Assembly: GCA_963682055.1 (NCBI GenBank)
Contig: OY821745.1
Coordinates: 31,059,342-31,123,341, forward strand
Origin: Primula veris
Lineage: Eukaryota; Streptophyta; Magnoliopsida; Ericales; Primulaceae
Reading direction: 5' to 3'
Length of the DNA: 64,000 nucleotides
A program made the translations under genes and the position numbers. The notes under the pieces are model-generated. The model ran no database searches and had not been told where the DNA came from. It saw nothing but the letters and a program-made list of their open reading frames with translations. Of this stretch, positions 51,750 to 61,366 are shown piece after piece (the first letter of the stretch is position 1; each line of letters starts with the position of its first letter).

Positions 51750-54740
51750 GAATCCGAGGAGTTGAAAGCATTCCTCCTCAACAACACTGATAAATTCGCC
51801 TGGAGTCCTAAAAACATGCCGGGCCTAGACCCAAACACAGCATGCCACCACCTAAGTGTAAACGCCGAGTACAAGCCAATAGCACAGAGGAGCAGAAAAG
51901 TCTCTGTACAGCACAGAGCAGCTATAATCGCTGAAGTACAAAAGCTATTGGAGGCTGGAGCCATAAGGGAGGTTTACTATCCAAAATGGTTGTCCAACCC
52001 GGTCGTCGTCCCTAAGAAGAACGGGAAGGAGAGAGTCTGTATAGACTTCACCAACCTCAACAAAGCCTGCCCGAGGGACCACTTTCCCCTTCCAAGGATC
52101 GATCAACTGGTGGACGCAACAGCGGGAGCAGAACGGATGACCTTCCTTGACGCATACTCAGGATACCATCAAATTCCCCTCGCCCACGAAGATCAAGAAA
52201 AGACTTCATTTATATCGCCTTTGGGAAATTATTGCTATACGGTAATGCCGTTCGGTCTACGCAATGCGGGGGCAACATACCAAAGGATGATAACACGGGT
52301 ATGTCGAGATCATATAGGGAAAACAATGGAGGTATACATAGACGACATGATCGTCAAAAGCAAAAGAGCCGCATCCCACCTTCAAGATATCAGGGACGTT
52401 TTCCGAACGCTGGGCGAGCACAAACTGAAACTCAATGCGAGCAAGTGTGCATTTGGCATCAGCAAAGGGAAATTCTTGGGACACATGGTTAGCCGACGAG
52501 GAATAGAGGCTAATCCCGATCAAATAACGGCTCTACGAAACCTAGCAGCGCCCAAGAATAAGAAACAGGTACAAGAGCTCACGGGAATGATGGCCGCGCT
52601 GAGCAGGTTCATTAGCCGATCCGCAGATAAGGGACGGCCATTTTTCGAATCACTCAAGAAGAATAGAAAATTCGTCTGGGACCCGGAATGTGAAGCTTCA
52701 TTCAACAATCTCAAAGAGTACTTGAGGACATTGCCACTGCTAGTAAGGCCGAACAGAGGAGACATTCTGGCATGCTACCTAGCAGTCTCCGCTACAGCTG
52801 TGAGCGCAGTCATCCTAAGAGAAGAAGGTCGCGAACAATTTCCGATCTACTTCGTCAGCAAGACTCTGGTCGAAGCCGAAACACGTTATCTACCCTTGGA
52901 AAAGCTGTGTCTGGCATTGGTCGTCGCAACCAGAAAGTTGCCACACTATTTCATAGCTCATCAGGTCCGGGTATACACGAAATTTCATATTAAAGAGTCA
53001 CTTCGACGGACGGACATTAGCGGCCGAGTTGCCGCCTGGGGGGTCGAGCTATCCCAATTTCATATCGAGTTCGCACCCCGTCATGCCATAAAGGGACAAG
53101 TCCTGGCCGATTTCGTCGCCGAATTCACCGAAGGCTATGACGAGCCTTTGGCACTCTCTCCACAATCACACTGGCAGATACATGTCGACGGATCAGCCAC
53201 CAAGGACGGATCAGGAGCAGGGATCGTCCTGAGGTCTAGAGAGGGAGAAATCATCGAAAAAAGCATAAAACTGGGCTTCCGAGCTACCAACAATGAGGCA
53301 GAATACGAGGCCATGATAAATGGCATGCTTATTGCCCGGTCCCTCGGATGCTCCCACTTAATTGCAAGCTCAGACTCCATGCTCATCGCCAATCAAGCCA
53401 CCGGCGAGTACCAAGCGAAAGATGATAGAATGATCCTCTACCAAGAAAAAGTCCAAAGCTTGATGGCCACCTTCGAACAGTGCGAGTTAGTAAGAATCAA
53501 TCGCACCGAGAATGCACATGCTGATGCATTGGCCACCCTAGCCTCGACATTAACATTGACCGACACCCGGTCGATCACAGTGGAACTACTGCCGACCCCG
53601 AGCATAATAAAAAGGGTAAACCGGGTGACATCGATACAGTACGAACTAGGTTGGATGGAGGACATGACCCATTATCTGCGAAGTGGAACGCTTCCGGTCG
53701 ACAAGATAAAAGCGCTGAAAATTACAAGAAAAGCTCCTCGATTCTGGCTATCCGAGGACGATAAACTATACAAATCCAGTTACCGGGGACCACATCTACT
53801 GTGCGTCCCGACCGAGCTACAACTGCCGGTCTTGGAGGAAATCCACGAAGGATCTTGCGGAGCACACATCAAAGGGCGATCCCTTGCAAACAAGGCAGTG
53901 ACCCAAGGATATTGGTGGCCCTATATCAAGCGAGACGCCGATGCATACGTCCAACGATGCGACAAGTGCCAACGATTCGCCAAGATACCACGGCTCCCTT
54001 CATCTATGATGACCCCGGTATCAGCACCCTGGCCGTTCGCTCAATGGGCAATCGATTTGGTCGGTAAACTCCCAAGAGCACCTGGGAATGTGGAATATCT
54101 GATCGTTGCGACTGATTATTTCACCAAATGGGTCGAAGCTAAACCCCTCCGAGAAATCAAAGCCAGCAACGTCAAACAATTCATTTGGGAATACATCATA
54201 ACTAGGTTCGGTATACCGTACGCTATAGTCGCCGACAACGGAACCCAGTTCAAAGATGCCAATTTACAGCTGTGGTACGAGGAACTCGGTATCCGAAAAT
54301 TCTATTCGACGCCGACATACCCACAAGGGAACGGGCAAGCCGAAGTGTCAAACCGAACAATATTAGACGGCATCAAGACCACCCTTGAACAGGCAAAGGG
54401 GAGGTGGCCCGAGCGGCTACTCAACGTTTTATGGTCGTGCCGAACTACACCCAAGACGGGCACCAAGGAAACCCCGTTTAGCTTAGCATACGGTGTTGAG
54501 GCCGTCATACCGACAGAGATCGGGCTACCCACGCTCCGAACGACGTTGGTCGAGCAGGGAAATAATGAACAAAGAATGAGAGAAGAGCTATATAGTGAAA
54601 TACGAGCCCCACGTACCCTCAGCGCATCCGCGTGGGCCTGCTCTATAACCGACATTGTAGGTTGGGCAGATAGTCTTTCTGCATTCTGGAACACAAGGGG
54701 TTTCAGGGCCGTATACCCCATCTTCAACGTTCTCGGTTGA
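51750..54740 (+). CDS. Reverse transcriptase, dual RNase H and integrase part of pol
   Basis: One open frame of about 995 codons. The RT has ERVCIDFTNLNKACP, the fingers-palm VMPFGLRNAGATYQ and the catalytic YIDD. A first RNase H follows, then a second RNase H beginning HVDGSATKDGSGAGIVL with EAEYEA, SDSML and HADALATLAS, giving the D-E-D-D set. A second RNase H is typical of Tat elements. Integrase has the HHCC zinc finger (HEGSCGAHIKG ... CDKCQRF) and the D, D, E residues in AIDLVGKL, VADNGTQF and GQAEVSNR. After REELYSEI, near 54604, the sequence stops matching integrase, and the last 45 codons are read off the antisense gene's 3' end. The C-terminal integrase domain is therefore missing. 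Confidence 0.9.
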   Translation, partial: ESEELKAFLLNNTDKFAWSPKNMPGLDPNTACHHLSVNAEYKPIAQRSRKVSVQHRAAIIAEVQKLLEAGAIREVYYPKWLSNPVVVPKKNGKERVCIDFTNLNKACPRDHFPLPRIDQLVDATAGAERMTFLDAYSGYHQIPLAHEDQEKTSFISPLGNYCYTVMPFGLRNAGATYQRMITRVCRDHIGKTMEVYIDDMIVKSKRAASHLQDIRDVFRTLGEHKLKLNASKCAFGISKGKFLGHMVSRRGIEANPDQITALRNLAAPKNKKQVQELTGMMAALSRFISRSADKGRPFFESLKKNRKFVWDPECEASFNNLKEYLRTLPLLVRPNRGDILACYLAVSATAVSAVILREEGREQFPIYFVSKTLVEAETRYLPLEKLCLALVVATRKLPHYFIAHQVRVYTKFHIKESLRRTDISGRVAAWGVELSQFHIEFAPRHAIKGQVLADFVAEFTEGYDEPLALSPQSHWQIHVDGSATKDGSGAGIVLRSREGEIIEKSIKLGFRATNNEAEYEAMINGMLIARSLGCSHLIASSDSMLIANQATGEYQAKDDRMILYQEKVQSLMATFEQCELVRINRTENAHADALATLASTLTLTDTRSITVELLPTPSIIKRVNRVTSIQYELGWMEDMTHYLRSGTLPVDKIKALKITRKAPRFWLSEDDKLYKSSYRGPHLLCVPTELQLPVLEEIHEGSCGAHIKGRSLANKAVTQGYWWPYIKRDADAYVQRCDKCQRFAKIPRLPSSMMTPVSAPWPFAQWAIDLVGKLPRAPGNVEYLIVATDYFTKWVEAKPLREIKASNVKQFIWEYIITRFGIPYAIVADNGTQFKDANLQLWYEELGIRKFYSTPTYPQGNGQAEVSNRTILDGIKTTLEQAKGRWPERLLNVLWSCRTTPKTGTKETPFSLAYGVEAVIPTEIGLPTLRTTLVEQGNNEQRMREELYSEIRAPRTLSASAWACSITDIVGWADSLSAFWNTRGFRAVYPIFNVLG

Positions 54741-56366
54741 TCCAGCAGTTCACCCCTACATCGGTCAATGTACCGGGTCATTGCAACCCCGTCAACCAAC
54801 CCCTTCTCGGATCCGTCGAGAGCCTCATCCTCGACACCCGTCACAGCATCCCCGGCATTCTCTTCGCTGCCTTCCATTTCCACCCCCACGTCCTCCTCCA
54901 ACTGCTCAATCTCAGGGGCCCTATGCTCGATCTCTTCCTCAGTACGGAGGGGCGAGCGAACGGGCAAATCTATCGGACCCTCGGTGGGGATAGGCGAGAT
55001 GACAGGCAAAGTCATCGTACCCTCTCCCATGTTCGTCAAGAGGTTCATATATCCGAATACATCGTCGATCGACCCCTGAAACACAATAATATCCATAGAC
55101 CGGGCAAGAGCGAGGGTAACCAATGGAGAAGTCAGTAGCTGAAACAAGATGACTAATAAAGCAAAGCACTAGCGAACCAAATGACAAACAACCAAAAGAC
55201 AAGAAAATCATAATACATATACACATACCTCGCCCGGAGCAGAGGCATCCTCGGCGGTATCCCCTTGAGCAGCAGCAAACACCCCCTCGCCCGAGCCAAC
55301 GTTAGCATCTTCCTCGGTAACCGATGTATCGGTTCCCCTAGCCCTCTTCGTTGTCTCAACGACAGGGTCAGATGCACGACGCTTAGAACGAACGGCTCTT
55401 TTCCCAAGCCGAGTAGCACATCGAGCCTGGACCACCTTTAAGAATTCCTCCTCAGGCTCTTTGGGGATCTCGGGTGCAGGATTCCCCCTGGTCACCGACC
55501 CCATAAGGTAACCGAGCAACATGGGAGCCGTACGACTCGCATGATCCGGCGTAGGTCCAGGCCCCCACCATTTCCAAAGAGCTAACAGAGCCTCTACATT
55601 GGGGGCGCCGAGGTCTGGCATGATGGGAGCATTGGTCGCCGGTCCAGGAATCTGGTGTCCCGCACAATCCCATGCACCGGAAGAAATTACAATACCAAGA
55701 TTACGCTCTTTATTGGTATCCGGCAAACCGATAACGAGCCGGCAAAAGGCACGCAGAGTCTTCAAATACGAGCTGCGACGCTCAAAGCTCAAACTATAGA
55801 CTCCAAAGACGTCCTTCAGTTCAATCGGTATTCCGGACAACTCCGATAGCCTTTGGATACCATTCAGAGTACGGTAACCATTTAGGGCCAGTTGGGCCGG
55901 AGCAATTTGGACGGCCTCAAAGAACGAGGCCACCCAATTTGTAAAAGGAAGTCGAAGACCCCCAGTAAAGAATGCCGACGAACGTACAGCTACCTCGCCG
56001 GCAGGAACAAATCCCAGCACCTCCTCATCAGAAATAGGAAGCCGAATATGTACGTTGTCGGGTATTCCGGCGAGTTCTTTAAAATCCTTCTCCACGAATG
56101 TGCCAACTTGGGCCACACTTTGGGTCAAAATTTCCTATACAAAGATCATCAAAAATCCATCAATATACTAACCAAATACACAAACCAGAACCACATCAAT
56201 AGAACGAGAGCCACCCCCCCCCCCACGCACATTACATCAGAATCATCAGACATATATAGATAACCTGAACCATGTACCAACGACACACCTATGACCACAA
56301 CGAAAAATCAAATACAACTCCTAAAAGAGGGAGGGGGGAGAACGAAAAATCACTTACAGTAATCAT
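54302..56366 (-). CDS. Antisense spliced gene, 'gypsy-type transposon' domain-like protein
   Basis: Predicted on the strand opposite to pol, three exons: 56366-56358 (ATG ATT ACT, then GTAAGT), 56134-55229, and 55075-54302. All junctions are GT-AG and phase 0, so the frame is kept through introns of 223 and 153 bp. The middle exon has GGLRLPFTNWVASFFEAVQ, APAQLALNGYRTL and a Trp-rich end, resembling the 'putative gypsy-type transposon' (Transposase_28) domain found antisense in Retand-like elements. Its lysine/arginine-rich end (KRAVRSKRRASD) could be a nuclear localisation signal. Exon 3 codes for an acidic Glu-rich stretch. The part below about 54604 overlaps integrase in antisense and is probably not native. 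Predicted length is 562 residues. The tiny first exon is the least certain part. Confidence 0.65.
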
Positions 56367-57066
56367 TATGAGTAAGCAAGCGCGAACAGCAGCAAGTCTT
56401 CCAACACAACCACGAAACCCTAGATCAAGCGGCCGAACTCTTTTCCTTTTTGGCGGAAAAAATATGCTTTAGAGAGAGAGAGATATTTTCTTCAGCAAAT
56501 TCTGTGATAAAAATAAACAGGATTACTTGGCATAATAGAAAGGAGTGGAGTCACAAAAGGAATAAAATAATAACCGTCCTTTCGTGTAACAGAGGTTTAC
56601 CTTTTTCCAACCATACAAAAGTCAACAACTGCTGCTCTTTTTAACATATAAACGCTCCAGATTTTGCCACGTCAGCGCGTATTCCACTACCCAAGGCAGT
56701 TCACATCATTAGACCTAAATAAACGGCCAGTGGACCCTACCACGAAAAGCTTCCCACATACGCTACCACTACTATCACACCGAGAATATCCCCCGATTAA
56801 AGTTCCTCGACTCCCAACCAATCCTTACCCAAAGGGCACACCGAACAAGGTGGACGAAGACCGTTCCTAGCTTGATGGCAGGGAGCATCAAGTCTAACAA
56901 TGCTCTCCGGGGGGATAACCGGGCATATTGTTCGGTGTATGCTCAGAAACATAAAAGAGAAGCAAACAGGAAATAAAATAGGACAGAATCAAATGCAAGA
57001 CAAGTTTTATTCATCCACAAAGGGGGAAACACAAACAATACAACAGAAAAAGAAAATACGCCCATC

Positions 57067-57429
57067 CTACTTTTTCGAACTATCCCCCATAGCAACATCC
57101 CTCTTCGCCAAAAGTTCCTCCAGACGCTCCTTCTCCCTAACCAAACGAGAAATCGCCATCTCAGCCTGTTTCAAGGCGTAAGACTGAGACTCGCATTTTT
57201 GCTCGGCCTTGAAACGAGCAGTGCCCTCCTCGTCCCAATATTGTTTAAACCTCCTCGCTTCAGTCCGAGCACACATGAGATCATGTTTCAGCCATGACAT
57301 CTCAATTTCTTTTAGTTGAAGAGGAGTCAAATCCTCCTCCCCAAAGCCAGGGGGACGAGGTAGCAAAAAGGTAGACTCCTCTTCCATAAGGGCCTTCTTT
57401 TTGGAGGCAGACCTAGTGATGGGAGCCAT
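57067..57429 (-). CDS. Antisense small protein 2, coiled-coil
   Basis: Reads MAPITRSASKKKALMEEEST followed by a long helix with heptad Leu/Ile and many Glu, Arg, Lys, 120 residues in all, ending DSSKK. I choose the ATG at 57429 over 57501 because a TATA box (complement of 57501-57506) lies about 75 bp upstream, inside the longer frame. The basic N-terminus could be a nuclear signal. No family recognised; a role in the element is unknown. Confidence 0.6.
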   Translation of the reverse strand: MAPITRSASKKKALMEEESTFLLPRPPGFGEEDLTPLQLKEIEMSWLKHDLMCARTEARRFKQYWDEEGTARFKAEQKCESQSYALKQAEMAISRLVREKERLEELLAKRDVAMGDSSKK

Positions 57430-57649
57430 CTCACGCAAAAGCAAATTATAAAACAAGAGAGAGGTAGAAATTGATAATGAAATACAGGCAATAGGGAGCA
57501 TTTATAGAGAATCAAAAGGCACAAAATACGAAGCGTTACAATGGTTCACAAGACAGGCACGAGACACGAAAAGATACAACTGATTCATCAAATACAGAAG
57601 ATAAAACACAAATGGCAAAAGGGGAAATACAAAAGAAAACCAGCCCAAT

Positions 57650-58129
57650 CTAAGGATCAATGGGTGGAAAAACCGAACTGCCAGACCGAGAGAAAGCAAA
57701 ACGAGCAGAACAATTCAACCGAGCTTGGTAGGAATCGTTCATGGCGACCAAATCGTCATTCTCCGAGGAGAGCCTGTTGTTTTCCGTAGTAAGAATCCTG
57801 ACGCGTTCCACGAGCCGAGCATTCTTTACCATTATGTTAGCTAGGCCTTGAGGAGAGTTGTCAAACTCATCTTGAGAATGGTCCCAAATTTCCTCGGCAT
57901 CATACCAGGAGTTGGCCAGATGGTTTCTCTGCAGCAACAAGTGATCGAGCTGGCGACTCAGTGCCGAGATCTCGGTCCACTTCACCGTCTCTTCGGGATA
58001 AGAGCCGAACAAGCTCAAGGCCAAAACGCCATACTCTTTCTCAAGCCTTGCCATCCGACAGCGGACCCGAGATACCTCAGTATCCAAGCCCTTCATCTGA
58101 GCATGATATCTCACCACAGGTCCAGACAT
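57650..58129 (-). CDS. Antisense small protein 3, coiled-coil, starts MSGP
   Basis: 159 residues from ATG 58129, with a helical, Leu-rich, Arg/Glu-rich sequence (KNARLVERVRILTTENNRLS) and a Ser-rich end. A TATA box is at the complement of 58226-58232, about 100 bp before the ATG. It shares its first four residues and leader context (AAG/AGA ATGTCTGG) with protein 4, so the two may be duplicates. Upstream lies a short tandem repeat of 28 bp (58255-58375). Function unknown. Confidence 0.6.
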   Translation of the reverse strand: MSGPVVRYHAQMKGLDTEVSRVRCRMARLEKEYGVLALSLFGSYPEETVKWTEISALSRQLDHLLLQRNHLANSWYDAEEIWDHSQDEFDNSPQGLANIMVKNARLVERVRILTTENNRLSSENDDLVAMNDSYQARLNCSARFAFSRSGSSVFPPIDP

Positions 58130-58254
58130 TCTGGGAAATTGTTTAGTACGGAAGAAAATAAAGGGCTAAGGAAGAGAGAAGCAAAAAGAAAAAAGAGATG
58201 ATAAACTACCAAAGAAAAGAGAAGTACTTATAGAACGGAGAGTATGATATTTTA

Positions 58255-58375
58255 CGACCTTGCTTGGGAAATTGCATATTTCCTGACATACTGGGGGGGG
58301 GGCATGCACATTTCCTAACCTACTAGGGAGCATGCACATTTCCTGACCTACTAGGGAGCATGCACATATGTTTGA
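58255..58375. repeat. 28 bp tandem repeat upstream of antisense protein 3
   Basis: Three to four copies of GCATGCACATTTCCT followed by GACCTACTAGGGA, just upstream of the TATA box of the antisense gene at 57650-58129. Confidence 0.8.
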
Positions 58376-58554
58376 CAGTGATGGGGACATCTACTGACGT
58401 CTGAGACTACAGTGCAGAAGAAATAAAGACGAGATATTCAAAGATCTAGATTCCAGACAAACAACAAACCACAGGTGCAATATAAAAAGAAATGCAAAAA
58501 GAAAAGGGCAAAAATACTTTTCATTAATGAAGATGGAATACATCATTGTTTATT

Positions 58555-58690
58555 ACATCAATAGACAATATTACATCAAGGTCTATTACATCCGAGATAA
58601 AAACCTATTACATCCGAGATAAAAACCTATTACATCCGAGATAAAACCTATTACATCCGAAAAGATCTATTACATTCGAGAAGAGCTAGT
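58555..58690. repeat. 22 bp tandem repeat
   Basis: About five copies of CTATTACATCCGAGATAAAA, the later ones diverged, between antisense genes 3 and 4. Confidence 0.85.
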
Positions 58691-58734
58691 ACAGAAGATC
58701 AGGCAAAGGATCAACTATATCAGCTGACCAAGTG

Positions 58735-59230
58735 AGCAGGAGACGCCAAAAAGAAAAAGTAAGAAGAAAGAGAAAGGAAAAGCAAGAAGAGGAAAAGAAG
58801 AAGAGTGCAAGAAAAGAAGGAAGTGATAAGAAAGAAGAGTCAAAAAGAAAAATGACCAACCCTAAATGTAACACAAAACCCTTTGGATCACAGGGCTGAT
58901 TGTTACATCGTAGTGGTGCATAAAAAAAGAAAAGAAGAAGAGTGATGGGAGAGAAGATGAAGAAAAAGAAAGAGGAGGCACAGAAGAAAAACAGATGAGA
59001 AGAAGATAAAGAGACGAAGGAGACAGACAACTAAAAAGGAAGTCAATGAAACAAAAAAGAAACGGAAAAAGAAAAGAATAAAAAGTACGAGAAAACAGAG
59101 TATAAAAAAAAAACACAAGAGAGGAAGAGGAAGAAATGATGGAAACGGAGAAATAAAAAAAAAAAAAAAAAAGGAAGAGATGGGAAAAGATGGGGAAAGA
59201 GCAGAGAAAAAGAAAAAAAGAAGGGGGAAG
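58735..59230 (+). repeat. Long polypurine tract, about 490 bp
   Basis: The plus strand is almost entirely A and G (GAAGAAG, GGAAAAG, AAGAGG), apart from an interruption at about 58850-58920. The minus-strand frames rich in Phe and Ser here are by-products. It lies inside the retrotransposon, well upstream of the 3' LTR, so it is not the ordinary priming tract. Confidence 0.8.
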
Positions 59231-59231
59231 G

Positions 59232-59525
59232 TTAGGGGGAAGTCGATCGGTATCGATGAGAGGGCCCGGCAGAGACATCCCTGTCCCTCAGTGTCGGGTT
59301 CCCCCTTAGCATCTCATTCTCTTCGACTAGAGCCTGACGAGCACGTCGGCAGTAAGCCAGTTCGGATCTTAGCCAAGTTAATTCCCGAACCATCTCGGTA
59401 TGGTGATAACGCATCACCTTCAATTCCTCCTCGGCATCCCTCAACAGCCTTTGTACATGGTTATAGGAGGCTTCAAAGGCCTCCACTTGCAAAGCTAATG
59501 CTGATTGGGTGAAGGGACCAGACAT
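59232..59525 (-). CDS. Antisense small protein 4, coiled-coil, starts MSGP
   Basis: 97 residues from ATG 59525, with a helical core (RLLRDAEEELKVMR ... ARQALVEENEMLRG) and a Ser/Arg tail. TATA box at the complement of 59611-59617, about 90 bp upstream. A shorter relative of protein 3 by its MSGP start and layout. Function unknown. Confidence 0.6.
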   Translation of the reverse strand: MSGPFTQSALALQVEAFEASYNHVQRLLRDAEEELKVMRYHHTEMVRELTWLRSELAYCRRARQALVEENEMLRGNPTLRDRDVSAGPSHRYRSTSP

Positions 59526-60160
59526 CTTAGGGAAATTATAAGATGAGGGTCTATATATGGGGGAAAATAATATGATGAGAAGTGTGGATGTAACCATGCT
59601 GTAAGCAGGTATTTATAGATCCATAAGATGAGGGCTGGGATTGAGAGTCGCAACCATTCGCCAATGGGTATTCAGAAGCGATGGCACTCAAAAGAGGTGA
59701 CTGTTCAAGAAAAAACGTTTGGATTCCCAAAAGACTCTAAAGAGCGTGAGTAATTAAAAACCACTCCTGTTCAAGAAACGTTTGGATTCTTACCAATATT
59801 TAAAGGGAGTAAGTAATAATGGCATTGAAACACGCGTCGTTTTTGGGAAGAGCAGCGGTTCAAATAAATATCCCAGATCTTTTGCGCAAGGCTCAAGAAA
59901 ACTCTGGTGAATAGGATTTTCTATGCACAAGGCTCAAGAAATCCTATTAATCCCTAGATATAAAGAGTAAGAAGGTCCAATGGATAAGATCAAACGCAAG
60001 GTCCAAGAAAAGCATTAATGAGGCCACAAGCGTGCGCAGTCAAAATAAATTGCATTGGGAAAGTAATTCAGATATAAACAAGAAAAAGAAATCTTTATTG
60101 ATTGGTTGATACTTCGTTACAGAAGAAGCACAAAGAGGAAATACAATGAAAACAATAAAA

Positions 60161-60499
60161 TCATTTCGTAGAAGGGCCCGCTTCGTCATTCGGCTTCCTT
60201 TTCGACCGAGCATACACTTCCTTAAGGGCCAATTTGTAAGCCCTCTTGGAAGCAAGCTGCCTATCTCTGGAGGCCTCGAGCTCTTTGATCCGGGCACGAG
60301 CACGAATACTGTCGAGCAAAGACCTCTGGTGCTCCTTCTCTAGGGCATCCAATCGCTTGTCTAGTTCGGCGGCCCGACGAGCTTCCACCGACAGCCGGGC
60401 AACCCTCTTCTCGAGGTAACGCACCTTCTGAACTTCCTCTTCCAGACGGGCAACGTATTCAGGAAGGTTGTCACCATATTTTTCAAGAGGAGAAGCCAT
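60161..60499 (-). CDS. Antisense small protein 5, coiled-coil, ends KRAYKLALKEVYARSK
   Basis: 112 residues from ATG 60499 (MASPLEKYGDNLPEYVARLE), helical throughout with Leu/Val heptads and abundant Arg/Glu. TATA box at the complement of 60550-60556, about 55 bp upstream. The C-terminal KRAYKLALKEVYARSK, then an acidic, Ser-rich tail, is nearly the same in protein 6, showing duplication. The function is not known; the shared motif suggests a conserved contact. Confidence 0.65.
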   Translation of the reverse strand: MASPLEKYGDNLPEYVARLEEEVQKVRYLEKRVARLSVEARRAAELDKRLDALEKEHQRSLLDSIRARARIKELEASRDRQLASKRAYKLALKEVYARSKRKPNDEAGPSTK

Positions 60500-60802
60500 T
60501 TGTTCGTTAATAAAGAATGAACTGCATAAAGAATACTGGGACAGTCCCCTTTTATAAGAAGAAACAAGGAGTAGATCAAAGGTCATCTCAAATAAATACA
60601 ACCTCTTGAACTTCCCAAGAGCATTTAAGGCGAATTAACCACAGTTCTAAGTCCAATTAAAGTCATTCAAAAAGACATCAAGAAGATAAACAGACAAGAA
60701 TAAGGAAAGGGAAATATTTTATTAATTTCAAAAACTTCGATTACAACTGAGGAGAAGACTCCCCATTCAAGAGAAATTACGACAGAAATTACAAAAGACT
60801 AA

Positions 60803-61123
60803 TTATTTCGAGGAAGAGCCTTCTTCATCGTCATCCGAACTCGGTTTAGACCGAGCATGCAACTCCTTGAAGGCAAGCTTATAGGCCCTTTTTGCTGCCT
60901 TCTGCTGGGCCAGATTAGCCTCGAGCTTCTTTATATGCTCGTAGGCCCAATCCCGATCGGCCATCGTCACATGATGATCAGAATCCATGTTAGACAACCT
61001 TTTCTTGTAGTCTGAAACCTTGGCCACGAGTTTCTTATTCGCGGTACGAGATTTCTTGATTTCCGTTTCTAAATATGAAATATAATTAAAGGAGCTCTCA
61101 TCAGTAGAACCTGAAGAAGCCAT
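60803..61123 (-). CDS. Antisense small protein 6, coiled-coil, ends KRAYKLAFKELHARSK
   Basis: 106 residues from ATG 61123 (MASSGSTDESSFNYISYLET), helical with many Lys, ending DDDEEGSSSK. TATA box at the complement of 61180-61185, about 60 bp upstream. Paralogue of protein 5: same MAS start, same KRAYKLA(F/L)KE(L/V) motif and acidic tail. It lies about 240 bp before the 3' LTR, so transcription on the minus strand runs from here back toward pol. Confidence 0.65.
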   Translation of the reverse strand: MASSGSTDESSFNYISYLETEIKKSRTANKKLVAKVSDYKKRLSNMDSDHHVTMADRDWAYEHIKKLEANLAQQKAAKRAYKLAFKELHARSKPSSDDDEEGSSSK

Positions 61124-61366
61124 TATGTCACGAGCAAATTAGTAAGTAAAATGCCAAAGTATGGGGGGAAGCACACCCCTTTATAGGATTTTTCCTCGAA
61201 GAAAGATATTAGATAGGAAACATTAAAAGTGCCCCCTGGGAACCGTCATAAGTCTATTGCGTTTCTCGATGAAGCATTGGGAAGGACAAGACCGAAGTAA
61301 CGTTATCGACCAACCAAATATGACTCCCCCGACATGGAAACCACGCCGAGGAAGTCAGGGAGCACT

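Noticed and set aside
58686..59278. Minus-strand Ser/Phe/Leu-rich open frames as further antisense genes
   Set aside because: They translate the polypurine tract; codon content simply reflects CT-rich sequence and there is no TATA box in the expected place.
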